From positions 806,001-870,000 of the forward strand of contig NZ_BAABFN010000001.1 of NCBI RefSeq assembly GCF_039541075.1: a stretch of 64,000 bases of DNA, written 5' to 3'. The DNA comes from Compostibacter hankyongensis. Its GTDB lineage: Bacteria > Bacteroidota > Bacteroidia > Chitinophagales > Chitinophagaceae. This document shows, in pieces, positions 40,976 to 50,900 of this stretch. The position numbers and the translations under genes were made by a program. The number at the start of each line of letters is the position of its first letter. Within the stretch, counting starts at the first letter, position 1. A model generated the notes under the pieces. It had not been told where the DNA came from. It was given only the letters and a program-made list of their open reading frames with translations, and searched no databases.

Positions 40976-42622
40976 ATGCGGAAATTTATAAGAGTGGCCG
41001 TTATAGCGGCAGCAGCCATATTGCTTTTACTGGGCGGTGGAAATTTCTTTTTACATAGCTGGCTAAACCGTCAGCTGCCCCGTATCCTCAACGGGGACCC
41101 CGGCCGGGAATACGATATCCGCTATACGGATTTCTCCGTTCATTGGTTTACGCGAACCTTGTCCCTGAAGGATATTACCATACTTCCCTTTCATGCCGGC
41201 GCGACGGCAGACAGCGCGGGGATATATGCTAAGATCGACGGTTTTGTAATAAGGGGTTTTGCGCTGGGAAGCCTTATCTGGAAAAAGGAGATCCATACCC
41301 GGTTGCTGCAGGCAGCGCACCCCCGCATAACGCTTAGGCTGAAGCCGGGCGAGCTGAACCGGGACTCGCTGTCTTCCAATATTTTTTTAAAGACCCTGCT
41401 GGACCGCATCCGGGTGAACAATATCCGGGTTACGGACGGTTTTCTGACCATTACCGATCAGCAAAAAAAGGAACCCGTGCTGAGCGCCGGCCCCTTGGAT
41501 GTTCGCCTGCGCGATGTGGTGGCGGATTCTGCCACCGTGGCTTCGCCTTTTCCTTTCCGTTATGGTTCCGTTGAGATAAGCGGTGATTCGGTTGTCTTTC
41601 ATCCGGACACCTTATATATTATGCGCGTTCCCCACCTGCAGCTGAAAAACCATATGCTGGAGCTGGACAGCCTGCAGCTGGCGTCGCGCTATTCGCGCGA
41701 TGTTTTTCAGCAGAAGATCGGCTATCAGCAGGACTGGTACCGGCTGTCCGCTCCCCGCATCCGGCTCAGGGATATCAGCTGGGGGGTGGCCCGGAAACAG
41801 ATCTATGTGCATGCCCGCTCGCTGTTTCTGGAAAATACCGTTTTCCTGTCCTACCGCGATAAACGCGTTCCGTTTCGTTCGGTGGAAAAGCCCATGCCGG
41901 GAACGGCCCTGAAAAGACTGCCTTTCCTGCTTACCATCGACTCCTTAAGCGTCAGCGGCTCCCGTATTACCTATGAAGAGCATCCCGATGCTCCGCGCAG
42001 CAGCGGAGCCGTGGTATTCGACCGGCTATCCTGCCATGCGGCAAACATCAGCAACGATTCGGTATGGCTGCTGAAGCATCCCGTATGCGACGTGCAGGCG
42101 CAGAGCCTTCTGCTGGGCGCTACCCCGCTGAAGGCGCATTTCCGGTTCCGGCTGTCGGATCCGGGCGATGCCTTTGAGGTGGGCGCCACGCTGGGGTCGC
42201 TGCCCATGGCCACCCTGAACCGGACGCTGAAGCCGCTGGCGGATATAACCGCTTCCGGCCGGGTACAGTCGCTCGACCTGACCATCCGGGGCAACGACAT
42301 CAGTGCGGGCAGCAACATGCGTTTGTTGTACGACAGTCTTACCCTCGATATTTTTGAGAAGGAGGGACATAAGACCAACCGCCTGCTCAGCGCCGTGGCC
42401 AACCTGTTTATCCGTAAGCACAACAAGCCGGAAGACGACCAGCCCCAGACGGCGACCTTCCGCTTTACACGATATCGCGACCGCTCCTTTTTCAATTATC
42501 TCTGGAATTCCATCAAAAAAGGCGCGCTCACCACGTTGCTCAATGCGCAGCACAGCCGTTTTAAACGGGAACAGTTGCAGGACTTTATGCAGCGCTCGGA
42601 GGAAAAGAAAAAAGCTTCTTAA
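40976..42622 (+). CDS. AsmA/DUF748-like envelope protein
   Basis: Protein of about 548 residues. One N-terminal TM or signal anchor (residues 5-26) is followed by a long, beta-rich extracytoplasmic region beginning YDIRYTDFSVHWFTRTLSLK. Repeated patterns such as ITLRLKPGELNRD and IRVTDGFLTITDQQ recall AsmA-family inter-membrane lipid-transport or assembly proteins. The C-terminal segment (FRFTRYRDRSFFNYLWNSIK) is also typical of DUF748-like proteins in this phylum. Family placement is by pattern, not certain. The ATG at 40976 is chosen; a GTG two codons earlier also exists. The stop overlaps the convergent lacI-type gene by four bases. Confidence 0.6.
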   Translation: MRKFIRVAVIAAAAILLLLGGGNFFLHSWLNRQLPRILNGDPGREYDIRYTDFSVHWFTRTLSLKDITILPFHAGATADSAGIYAKIDGFVIRGFALGSLIWKKEIHTRLLQAAHPRITLRLKPGELNRDSLSSNIFLKTLLDRIRVNNIRVTDGFLTITDQQKKEPVLSAGPLDVRLRDVVADSATVASPFPFRYGSVEISGDSVVFHPDTLYIMRVPHLQLKNHMLELDSLQLASRYSRDVFQQKIGYQQDWYRLSAPRIRLRDISWGVARKQIYVHARSLFLENTVFLSYRDKRVPFRSVEKPMPGTALKRLPFLLTIDSLSVSGSRITYEEHPDAPRSSGAVVFDRLSCHAANISNDSVWLLKHPVCDVQAQSLLLGATPLKAHFRFRLSDPGDAFEVGATLGSLPMATLNRTLKPLADITASGRVQSLDLTIRGNDISAGSNMRLLYDSLTLDIFEKEGHKTNRLLSAVANLFIRKHNKPEDDQPQTATFRFTRYRDRSFFNYLWNSIKKGALTTLLNAQHSRFKREQLQDFMQRSEEKKKAS

Positions 42623-43647
42623 GATTGTTTTTCCCTGATCGAAGAGTTACGGACGATCAGGCTGCCTTCCATCAGGATGGTTTTCGGATCGGCATTTCCT
42701 GTGCCGGTGATCTGCTCCAGCAGCAGCCGGGCGGCGATCTTTCCCATCTCGGTGGTCGGCTGGGCCACGCTGGTGAGCGAGGGTTCCACGATCTCCGTCA
42801 TCTTGCTGTTGGAAAAGCCCACTATGCCGATGTCGCCCGGAATCTTATAGCCATGCTTTTTTAAGGCTTTCATGGCGCCCAGCGCGCAGGGATCGTTGGT
42901 GGCAAAGATAGCTTCGGGAACATTGCCGCTGCTGATCAGCTGCTCCATCACCCGCTCCCCGTCTTCGATCAGGATGCCGGTTTCGATGATTTGCGCTTCG
43001 CTGCAGGGGAGGCGGTGTTTTTCAAGGGCTTTTTTAAATCCGTTGATGCGGTTTTTACTCAGGGTCAGGCAGCGGGGGGCAGAGAGATGGAATATCTTTT
43101 TGTAACCCTGTTCGATCAGGTGCTCCGTGGCAAAGAGGGCCCATTTGTAATCGTTAAACACCACTTTGGAAACGGGTAACGTTTCGTTAACACGGTTAAA
43201 GAGCACGACGGGAAACCGGTCCCGGTTGAGCTGTTCCAGATAGTCCATATTCCGGGTGTCCTTGGACAGGGATATCAGCAAACCTTCCACCATATTGTTT
43301 TCCATGGAGATCAGGTTTTCCAGCTCCGTTTCGGCGCTTTCATTGGATTGCATGATAATGACCTGATAGCCTTTTTCCAGGAACACCTGTTGTATGCCGA
43401 TGATCACCTCGGGGAAGAAGGAATTGATGAATTCGGGAACGATGACCCCGACGTTGTAGGAATGTTTCTGCAACAGCTTTCTTGCGATGGGATTGGGCTT
43501 GTAGCCCAGCTCCCTGGCCTTTTCGAGGATCAGCTCCCGGGTCTCCTTCTTGATATCATACTTGTCGTTGAAGGCGCGGGAAACAGTGGCCACCGAAACG
43601 TTCAGCGCCCGGGCAATATCTTTTATGGTGACGTACTGCATAGCCAT
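42619..43647 (-). CDS. LacI-family transcriptional regulator of the PUL
   Basis: Repressor-type protein of 342 residues. The N-terminal helix-turn-helix VTIKDIARALNVSVATVSRA and hinge helix PNPIARKLLQK are followed by a periplasmic-binding-protein-like sensor domain (SYNVGVIVPEFINSFFPEV, VEGLLISLSKDTRN, AIFATNDPCALGAMKALKKH, IGIVGFSNSKMTEIVEPSLT). It diverges from the symporter gene. Two perfect 12-base palindromes in the spacer are its probable operators, so it likely controls the PUL and itself. The effector would be a sugar or its phosphate (inference). Confidence 0.95.
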   Translation of the reverse strand: MAMQYVTIKDIARALNVSVATVSRAFNDKYDIKKETRELILEKARELGYKPNPIARKLLQKHSYNVGVIVPEFINSFFPEVIIGIQQVFLEKGYQVIIMQSNESAETELENLISMENNMVEGLLISLSKDTRNMDYLEQLNRDRFPVVLFNRVNETLPVSKVVFNDYKWALFATEHLIEQGYKKIFHLSAPRCLTLSKNRINGFKKALEKHRLPCSEAQIIETGILIEDGERVMEQLISSGNVPEAIFATNDPCALGAMKALKKHGYKIPGDIGIVGFSNSKMTEIVEPSLTSVAQPTTEMGKIAARLLLEQITGTGNADPKTILMEGSLIVRNSSIREKQS

Positions 43648-43780
43648 TTGATTAGCCGTGTGTAAGATACTGTTTAAAACGAACTATCCGGATCGTTTTT
43701 CCCGGGGATGATAAGAGAGGGCTTTTTGGAGATGTAAACAGCTTTCTTTTTTTGCTGCAAGGTAAAGATATGCATATTTC

Positions 43781-43811
43781 GAAAACGTTTTCGGAAATTG
43801 AAAACGTTTTC
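43781..43811. promoter_or_regulatory. Tandem LacI-type operators GAAAACGTTTTC
   Basis: The perfect palindrome GAAAACGTTTTC occurs at 43781-43792 and again at 43800-43811, 19 bases centre to centre, in the 252-base spacer between the lacI-type gene and the symporter. A central CG within a symmetric A/T flank is typical of LacI-family operators. A further symmetric segment, TTCCGGAA...TTCCGGAA, follows at about 43820-43840. Confidence 0.85.
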
Positions 43812-43899
43812 GGGAGCGTTTCCGGAAATTTTTTCCGGAAAAAACAAGGAGCCTCCTCCCTCCTTTCTATAGTTTTCCGTTACAAATCCGTTCCTCGCT

Positions 43900-45645
43900 A
43901 TGCCATACCTTGATCTGATAGCTGTTGTTGTTTTTTCCCTGCTTGTAGTGATTTGCGGCATGTCTTTTTCCGGTTCGGGGAAGGACATGAAATCCTTTTT
44001 TGCAGGGGGAGGGGCTGTACCCTGGTGGATCAGCGGCCTGTCGCTCTTTATGAGCTTCTTCTCGGCCGGCACCTTTGTGGTATGGGGGTCCATTGCCTAT
44101 CAGTATGGTTGGGTAGCTGTAGCTATTCAATGGACGATGTGCCTGGCGGGATTTATCATCGGTTTTATAGTGGCACCCAGGTGGCAGAAGACCGGGGTGC
44201 TTACGGCCGCCGAATTTATTACCCTCAGAATGGGATACCGTACGCAGAAGATATATTCTTACCTCTTTCTGCTGATTTCCCTCTTCACCACGGGGGCTTT
44301 CCTTTATCCTGTTGCCAAAATACTTCAGGTATATACCGGCGTGCCCGTGTACCTGACCACGATAGTGTTGGGGTTGCTTATTCTGGCTTATACGGCTACC
44401 GGCGGATTGTGGGCGGTAGTAGTAACAGACGTTCTCCAGTTTATTGTGCTGACCGCCGCCGTACTGATTGTAGTGCCGTTGGCATTCGGAAAGATCGGCG
44501 GTCTTTCCGAAATGATACAGAAAGCCCCGGACCACTTCTTTGATCTCCATAATAACGAATATTCCTTCGGTTTTCTGGCAGCCTTTGCCTTATATAACCT
44601 TTTTTTTCTGAGCGGTAACTGGACTTATGTTCAACGATATACTACCGTAAAGACTGCACGGGATGCCAAGAAGGTGGGTTGGCTGTTTGGAGCGCTGTAT
44701 CTGGTCAGTCCGGTGATCTGGATGCTGCCCCCGATGATCTACCGGATCGTGAACCCGGATCTGCAGGGGCTGAACAGTGAAGATGCCTATCTGCTGATAT
44801 GTAAGACCGTCCTGCCGGTCGGGGTCATGGGACTTATGCTGGGTGGAATGGTATTCGCCACCTCAAGCTCCGTGAATACCACGCTGAACATCACATCGGG
44901 GGTATTCACCAATGATCTCTACAAAGCGCTCTTTCCGCATAGTACCGAAAAGAAGCTTATGCGCGTGGCCCGGCTCTCCACCGTTGTTTTTGGTGTTTTG
45001 ACCATCGGAGTGGCCCTGGTCATCCCCTATATCGGTGGTATCGTGGAGGTGGTGCTGAGCCTGGCAGCCTTCACCGGAGGGGCCATGTACCTGCCCCCGC
45101 TCTGGGCCTTGTTTTCAAGAAAACAAACCGGGAGATCCGTCCTCTGGGTAACAGCCATCAGCCTTTTGATCAACCTGTTCTTCAAATTTCTCTTTCCCGT
45201 TCTGACGGGAACCGGTCTGAGCAGAAGCATGGAGATGATCGTGGGGATGGGGGCTCCCGTAATGCTGCTCCTGGCCTATGAGATATGGGCGCTGCAGTCC
45301 GGATTCATCAGCCGGGATTATGAACATTATGTGGCGGAAAAAGCCATACGGCGGACAGCGGCGCCTGCACAGCCTGCGGAAGCGGAAGCAGAAGCAGAAG
45401 CAGAAGCGGAAACCGAGGACAACCGGAAAGGCAAAAAGGTGATCGCGCTCGGGACCCTTATTACCGGTGTGCTGATGGGTTTGCTGGGACTGCACGCTAT
45501 CGGCACTACCTGGGTGGTGGCCGCCATGGGCGGGGTGATCATTATCGCGGGCTGGGCCATCTATCCCCGGAAAACAGGTAAACTAAAAACTGTGGAAATA
45601 TCTTACAACAAGGAAGAAAAAAAAGCATCAGATTATGTTGAATAG
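43900..45645 (+). CDS. Sodium:solute symporter (SSS family)
   Basis: Inner-membrane transporter of 581 residues with about 13-15 hydrophobic segments. SSS features include FAGGGAVPWWISGLSLFMSF, the TM region TGVLTAAEFITLRMGYRTQK, YTATGGLWAVVVTDVLQFIV and the sodium-site region MLGGMVFATSSSVNTTLNIT. Near the C-terminus a cytoplasmic linker holds an Ala-Glu repeat (AEAEAEAEAEAETE, about residues 500-513) encoded by a six-base tandem repeat, followed by two more TM helices. First gene of the PUL operon. It overlaps the FAD oxidoreductase by 11 bases, so uptake and oxidation are probably coupled. Confidence 0.93.
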   Translation: MPYLDLIAVVVFSLLVVICGMSFSGSGKDMKSFFAGGGAVPWWISGLSLFMSFFSAGTFVVWGSIAYQYGWVAVAIQWTMCLAGFIIGFIVAPRWQKTGVLTAAEFITLRMGYRTQKIYSYLFLLISLFTTGAFLYPVAKILQVYTGVPVYLTTIVLGLLILAYTATGGLWAVVVTDVLQFIVLTAAVLIVVPLAFGKIGGLSEMIQKAPDHFFDLHNNEYSFGFLAAFALYNLFFLSGNWTYVQRYTTVKTARDAKKVGWLFGALYLVSPVIWMLPPMIYRIVNPDLQGLNSEDAYLLICKTVLPVGVMGLMLGGMVFATSSSVNTTLNITSGVFTNDLYKALFPHSTEKKLMRVARLSTVVFGVLTIGVALVIPYIGGIVEVVLSLAAFTGGAMYLPPLWALFSRKQTGRSVLWVTAISLLINLFFKFLFPVLTGTGLSRSMEMIVGMGAPVMLLLAYEIWALQSGFISRDYEHYVAEKAIRRTAAPAQPAEAEAEAEAEAETEDNRKGKKVIALGTLITGVLMGLLGLHAIGTTWVVAAMGGVIIIAGWAIYPRKTGKLKTVEISYNKEEKKASDYVE

Positions 45646-47917
45646 AGCGGAATCCGAAACGATAAGAGAAAACAAACTGATCCGGCTGGATGCTGACCTG
45701 GTGATTGCCGGCGGAGGCATGTCCGGGTGCTGCGCCGCCATTACGGCAGCCCGTGCCGGTATAAAAGTAGTGCTTGTTCAGGACCGTCCCGTGCTGGGCG
45801 GTAACGCTTCCAGCGAAGTGCGATTGTGGGTGCTGGGGGCTACTTCCCATATGGGGAATAATAACCGCTGGGCCCGGGAAGGCGGCGTGATCGACGAGAT
45901 ACTGATTGAAAATCTTTACCGCAACAAAGAAGGTAACCCCCTTATCCTGGATACGGTGCTGCTGGAAAAGGTAACAGCGGAAAAAAATATCACTTTGCTG
46001 CTGAATACGATGATCTATGAGATCGAAAAAACATCGGCTAAAAAGATCAGCAGCGTAAAGGCCTTTTGCAGCCAGAACTCCACGGCATACCAGCTGACGG
46101 CGCCCCTGTTTTGCGATGCCTCGGGAGATGGCATCGTCAGCTTTCTGGCAGGAGCCGCCTTCCGGATGGGGGCGGAAGACAGGGCCGAATTCGGCGAGCG
46201 GCTGGCCCCGGACAGCGGGTACGGCGAGCTGCTCGGCCACTCCATATACTTTTACAGCAAACGTGCCGACAGACCGGTAAAGTTTGTCCCCCCGGCTTAT
46301 GCCCTGCAGGACATCAGGAAGATCCCGCGGTATAAAACGCTGAACCCGCAGGACGACGGGTGCCGGCTGTGGTGGATCGAATACGGGGGACGCAACGACA
46401 CGGTGTACGACACAGAGCTGATCAAATGGGAACTGTGGAAGGTGGTTTACGGCGTATGGCATTATATCAAAAACTCGGGCACCTTCGAAGATGTGGACAA
46501 CCTTACCCTCGAATGGGTGGGGACGATCCCCGGCAAGCGCGAAAGCAGGCGTTTTGAAGGCGAATACATGCTCACCCAGCAGGATGTGATCGGACAGACC
46601 CGTTTTGATGATGCTGTGGCCTTTGGCGGATGGGCGTTGGATCTGCATCCGGCCGACGGAGTATACAGTCCCCTGCCCAGCTGTAATCAGTGGCACAGCA
46701 AGGGCGTTTACCAGATACCTTACCGCTGCTATATCAGCAGGGATATCGATAACCTCTTTTTTGCGGGGCGTATTGCCAGCATCTCCCATGTGGCCTTCGG
46801 CTCTTCCCGGGTAATGGCCACCTGCGCGCACGGTGCGCAGGCCGTGGGAATGGCGGCGGCATTGTGCCGGCAGGAGAATCTCCTGCCGCATGATATCTGC
46901 GCAGCCCCGCAGATGGAAAAGCTGCAAAACGCGCTCAACAGGATCGGTCAGAATATCCCGGGGCTGCCCATCCGGTACCGGGAGGGCGATCTCATGCGGG
47001 AGGTATCCCTGACGGCATCGTCCGTATGTAAGCTGGACCGCATCCCCTTCGACGGCCCCTGGCTGAAGCTGGAGGTAGGCACCGGGCAGATGCTGCCCAT
47101 GAAGCGGGGAGAACAGTATCGCTTCCGGATAAAGGTAAGGGCCGAGCAGAAAACGACATTGCACGCCGATCTCCGCATCAGCTCAAAAAGCTTCAATTAT
47201 ACCCCGGATGTTACCCTCGAAACACTGGAGCTTCCGGTGGAAAAGGGAGAGCAATACCTGGACCTTATCTTTTCGCAGCCCATTCCGGAAGACCAGTACG
47301 GTTTTCTGCTGTTTCGCCGGAATGATGACCTGTCTGTGCAAGGTAGCCATTCCCGTTATACAGGCATATTGTCCGTCTTTAACGGAGTGAACAAGGCGGT
47401 ATCCAATAACGGCTACCAGAATGCGCCGGAAGACTCCGGCGTGGAGGCCTTTGAATTCTGGTGTCCGCGGCGCCGTCCCGGCGGACATAACATCGCGATG
47501 GAGATAAGCCCCTCACCGGAACCTTATGCCGCCGCCCATCTGCGGAACGGGTTTACCCGGCCTTACCTGGGCACCAATGCCTGGACCGCCGATCCGCAGG
47601 ATCCACATCCTGCCGTGACCCTCGCCTGGGATAGTCCCCGCCGGATCACGTCTGTTACCCTGCATTTTGATACCGATTTCGATCATCCGCTGGAATCGGC
47701 CCTGATGGGGCACCCGGAAGATGTCATTCCTTTTTGTGTGCGGGCATACCGTCTATACGATGCGGCCGGTACGTTGTTATACGAACAGCGGGAAAACCAC
47801 CAGGCGCTCAACCGCATCGTGTTTCCCTACCCTGTTGAAACCCCCTCGTTACGTCTTGAGTTGGAACATCCTTTTCAGCATATCCCGGCATCTCTTTTTG
47901 AGATCCGGTGTGAATAA
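45635..47917 (+). CDS. FAD-dependent oxidoreductase with C-terminal beta-rich domains
   Basis: Protein of 760 residues without a signal peptide, so probably cytoplasmic. The N-terminal Rossmann motif LVIAGGGMSGCCAAITAARA (GGGMSG at residues 26-31) is followed by RPVLGGNASSEVRLWVLGA and, later, FCDASGDGIVSFLAGAAFRM and NLFFAGRIASISHVAFGSSR. These are features of the PF12831-type FAD oxidoreductases. From about residue 440 the protein lacks the oxidoreductase fold and appears beta-rich, including a segment like carbohydrate-binding modules (HPAVTLAWDSPRRITSVTLH). Start overlaps the symporter gene by 11 bases. The substrate is unknown; oxidation of an imported sugar or oligosaccharide is inferred from context. 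Confidence 0.8.
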   Translation: MLNRAESETIRENKLIRLDADLVIAGGGMSGCCAAITAARAGIKVVLVQDRPVLGGNASSEVRLWVLGATSHMGNNNRWAREGGVIDEILIENLYRNKEGNPLILDTVLLEKVTAEKNITLLLNTMIYEIEKTSAKKISSVKAFCSQNSTAYQLTAPLFCDASGDGIVSFLAGAAFRMGAEDRAEFGERLAPDSGYGELLGHSIYFYSKRADRPVKFVPPAYALQDIRKIPRYKTLNPQDDGCRLWWIEYGGRNDTVYDTELIKWELWKVVYGVWHYIKNSGTFEDVDNLTLEWVGTIPGKRESRRFEGEYMLTQQDVIGQTRFDDAVAFGGWALDLHPADGVYSPLPSCNQWHSKGVYQIPYRCYISRDIDNLFFAGRIASISHVAFGSSRVMATCAHGAQAVGMAAALCRQENLLPHDICAAPQMEKLQNALNRIGQNIPGLPIRYREGDLMREVSLTASSVCKLDRIPFDGPWLKLEVGTGQMLPMKRGEQYRFRIKVRAEQKTTLHADLRISSKSFNYTPDVTLETLELPVEKGEQYLDLIFSQPIPEDQYGFLLFRRNDDLSVQGSHSRYTGILSVFNGVNKAVSNNGYQNAPEDSGVEAFEFWCPRRRPGGHNIAMEISPSPEPYAAAHLRNGFTRPYLGTNAWTADPQDPHPAVTLAWDSPRRITSVTLHFDTDFDHPLESALMGHPEDVIPFCVRAYRLYDAAGTLLYEQRENHQALNRIVFPYPVETPSLRLELEHPFQHIPASLFEIRCE

Positions 47918-47946
47918 CGTTAACGGTCATCTTAAAAGCTTTGCTT

Positions 47947-50900
47947 ATGAAGCAAGTAACATTCATCCTGCTACTGCTATTCCTGTTTGCGGCTACCCGG
48001 CTGACGGCCCAGCAGAAAACAGTGAGCGGGATTGTAACGGACGAACAAAACCAGCCGCTGGCAGGGGCCAACGTTGTCGGGGCCGGAGAAAGCAACGGGG
48101 CGGTCACCGATGCAAGGGGGCGTTTCACGCTTTCCCTGGGTCAGGCAACGGCCACCTTGAAAGTATCCTATATAGGATATGCCCCCCAGGAAGTTTCCCT
48201 TGCGGGAAAAAATTACATCAGGATCGTGCTACAGCCCGGAGCCGTTGGTCTCAACGAAGTCGTGGCCGTAGGTTACGGTACCCAGAAAAAGGTGAACCTC
48301 ACGGGGTCCGTGTCCTCGGTTTCCGGGGTGGACCTGGTCAAACGACCTGTCATGCGCGCCTCGGCCGCGCTGGAAGGGATGATGCCCGACGTCGCTGTTA
48401 CCCAGAGCTCCGGCCAGCCGGGTGCGGACGGCGGATCCATCCGGGTGAGGGGTGTCGGCACCCTGGGTAATTCAGACCCGCTGGTGCTGATAGACGGCAT
48501 ACAGGGTACGCTGGACGGGGTAGAGTCTAACGACATCGAGAGCATGTCCGTCCTGAAGGATGCCTCCTCCTCCGCCATCTACGGGTCCCGTGCCGCAAAC
48601 GGGGTGATCCTGGTAACTACAAAACGGGGGGAGGAAGGGAAGCTGAAAGTGAATTACAACGCTTATGCGGGATGGCAGCGGTTCACGGATCTGCAGGATT
48701 TTACCGACGGATATACTTATATGACGGCGCTGAACCAGGCTTTTCGTAACGAAGGCAGGGATCCGTTGTATACGGACGAATACCTTGCGGCTTATCAGAA
48801 AAACAAGGCAACGGATCCGGACCATTATCCTGATGTGGACTGGCAAAAGGCAGTGTATACGGGATCGGGATTTCTGCAGCATCATTACCTGAGCGTATCC
48901 GGCGGCAGCAAAACCGTCCGGGTGATGGGCTCGGTCGCCTATCAGGATCAGAAAGGCGAGATCCCCAACTATGAATCGCAGCGCTATTCCTTCCGGCTGA
49001 ATACCACTGCAGACATCACCGATAATTTTCAGGTACGCCTTGATCTCTCCGGCCGGCATTCCCCCACGCTCTCTCCGGCCGGGGGCCTGGGCACCTACGG
49101 CGTGCTCTCGGAAGTGATCCGGCAACCGCCGATATACCCCGCGCTCCTCTCGGACGGACGCTACGGGATAGGCCTGTCCGGCACCAATCCCCTGGCCCGG
49201 GTGCAGGACGGCGGGCAGGTGAATACGGTTTATGAAAGTTTTACCGGGACGATACAGGCCGATTACCAGCCGTTTAAAGGCGCGGAGGTCACGTTGAATT
49301 TCACCCCTACATACGGCGATACCTGGACCAAGGACTTTTTCAAATCCGTCTCCACCTATGAACCGGGATCTGAGTCCCCGGCCTTTACCTTCCCGGTCAA
49401 GAGCACGCTGAACGAAAACGATTCCAGGAGCCTGCAGACGACCACGCAGCTGCTGCTCAAGTATAATACGAATTTTGACCGGCACGACTTTCATTTCCTC
49501 GCGGGATATGAGCAGATCGGTTACCATACCGACGGCTTCGGCGCCTTTCGCGATAATTTCCCGCTGCCCGATTACCAGGAGCTGAATGCGGGCTCCATCG
49601 AGAACTGGCAGAATTCGGGGACGGCGGCCGAATGGGCCCTGCGCTCCTGGTTCGGACGGCTGAACTACGACTTCGGCAGCAAGTACCTGCTGGAAGCCAA
49701 TCTGCGCGTAGACGGCTCCTCCCGTTTTGCATCGGGCAACCAGTACAGCGCCTTTCCTTCTTTCTCGGCAGGATGGCGTATTTCAGAAGAGCCTTTCCTG
49801 AAAGATGTGGGTTGGCTTTCCGAGCTGAAGCTGCGGGGATCCTGGGGTAAGCTGGGCAACCAGGAGATCGGCAACTATCCTTTTGCTTCGGTCATCAACC
49901 TGGGGGTCAACTATATTTTCGGCGGAGCCCCGGCCAACGGTGCAGCACAGCAAGCCATGTCCAACCGGGATATTTCCTGGGAAGAAACCACTACCTCAGA
50001 TGTTGGCGTGGACATCGGATTGCTGGATAACAAGCTCAATATCGTCTACGATTATTATGTCCGCAATACCACGGGTATTCTGCTCCAGCTGCCCATACCC
50101 GCTATTGTGGGCCTGAGCGTACCTTACCAGAATGCCGGCGGTGTGAAGAACACCGGATGGGGACTGGCCGTGGATTACCGCAACCACGACGGCGCCTTTA
50201 AATACCGTATCGGCTTCAACCTCTCCGATGTGAAGAACGAAGTGGTGGATCTTCAGGGAACGGGACCCTATATCAGCGACTATACCGTTATCAAAGAAGG
50301 CTACCCCATCAATTCCATCTTCGGCTACAAAGCGATCGGCATCTTCCAGACCCAGGAGCAGGTAGACAAGGCGCCTGTCCAGTTTGGCAACTACGCGCCC
50401 GGGGATATCATATATGCCGATCTCAACGGGGATGGCGTCATTGATGCGGACGACCGGACAGTGATCGGCGATCAGCTCCCCCGGTTTACTTTCGGACTGA
50501 ACTTTTCTGCACAGTACAAAGATTTTGACCTGAGCGTGGCTATACAAGGTGTGGGAAAGAAGGACGTCTTCCTTTACAAGGATGCGGTCTGGGCGTTTTT
50601 TAATGCCGGCAAGATACAGACCTGGCAGCTGGATTACTGGACGCCTGAAAATCCGGACGCCAAATATCCGAGGCTTATTGCGGAAACCACCCATAACAAT
50701 TTTCAGAACTCCAGTTTCTGGAACTTTAATTCCGCCTATGCCCGGCTGAAGAATGTGCAGATCGGCTATCAGCTTCCGGCCAGCATCACCTCACGCACCT
50801 TTATCGAAAAGCTGCGTGTGTATGTCACCGGGCAGAACCTGTTTACGCTGGATCATATGCCGAAGGGATGGGATCCTGAAAGACCCAGCGGAAACGCCAG

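Noticed and set aside
45635..47917. FAD oxidoreductase called as a secreted protein
   Set aside because: The N-terminus (MLNRAESETIRENKLIRLDA) is charged and polar and has no hydrophobic signal core.
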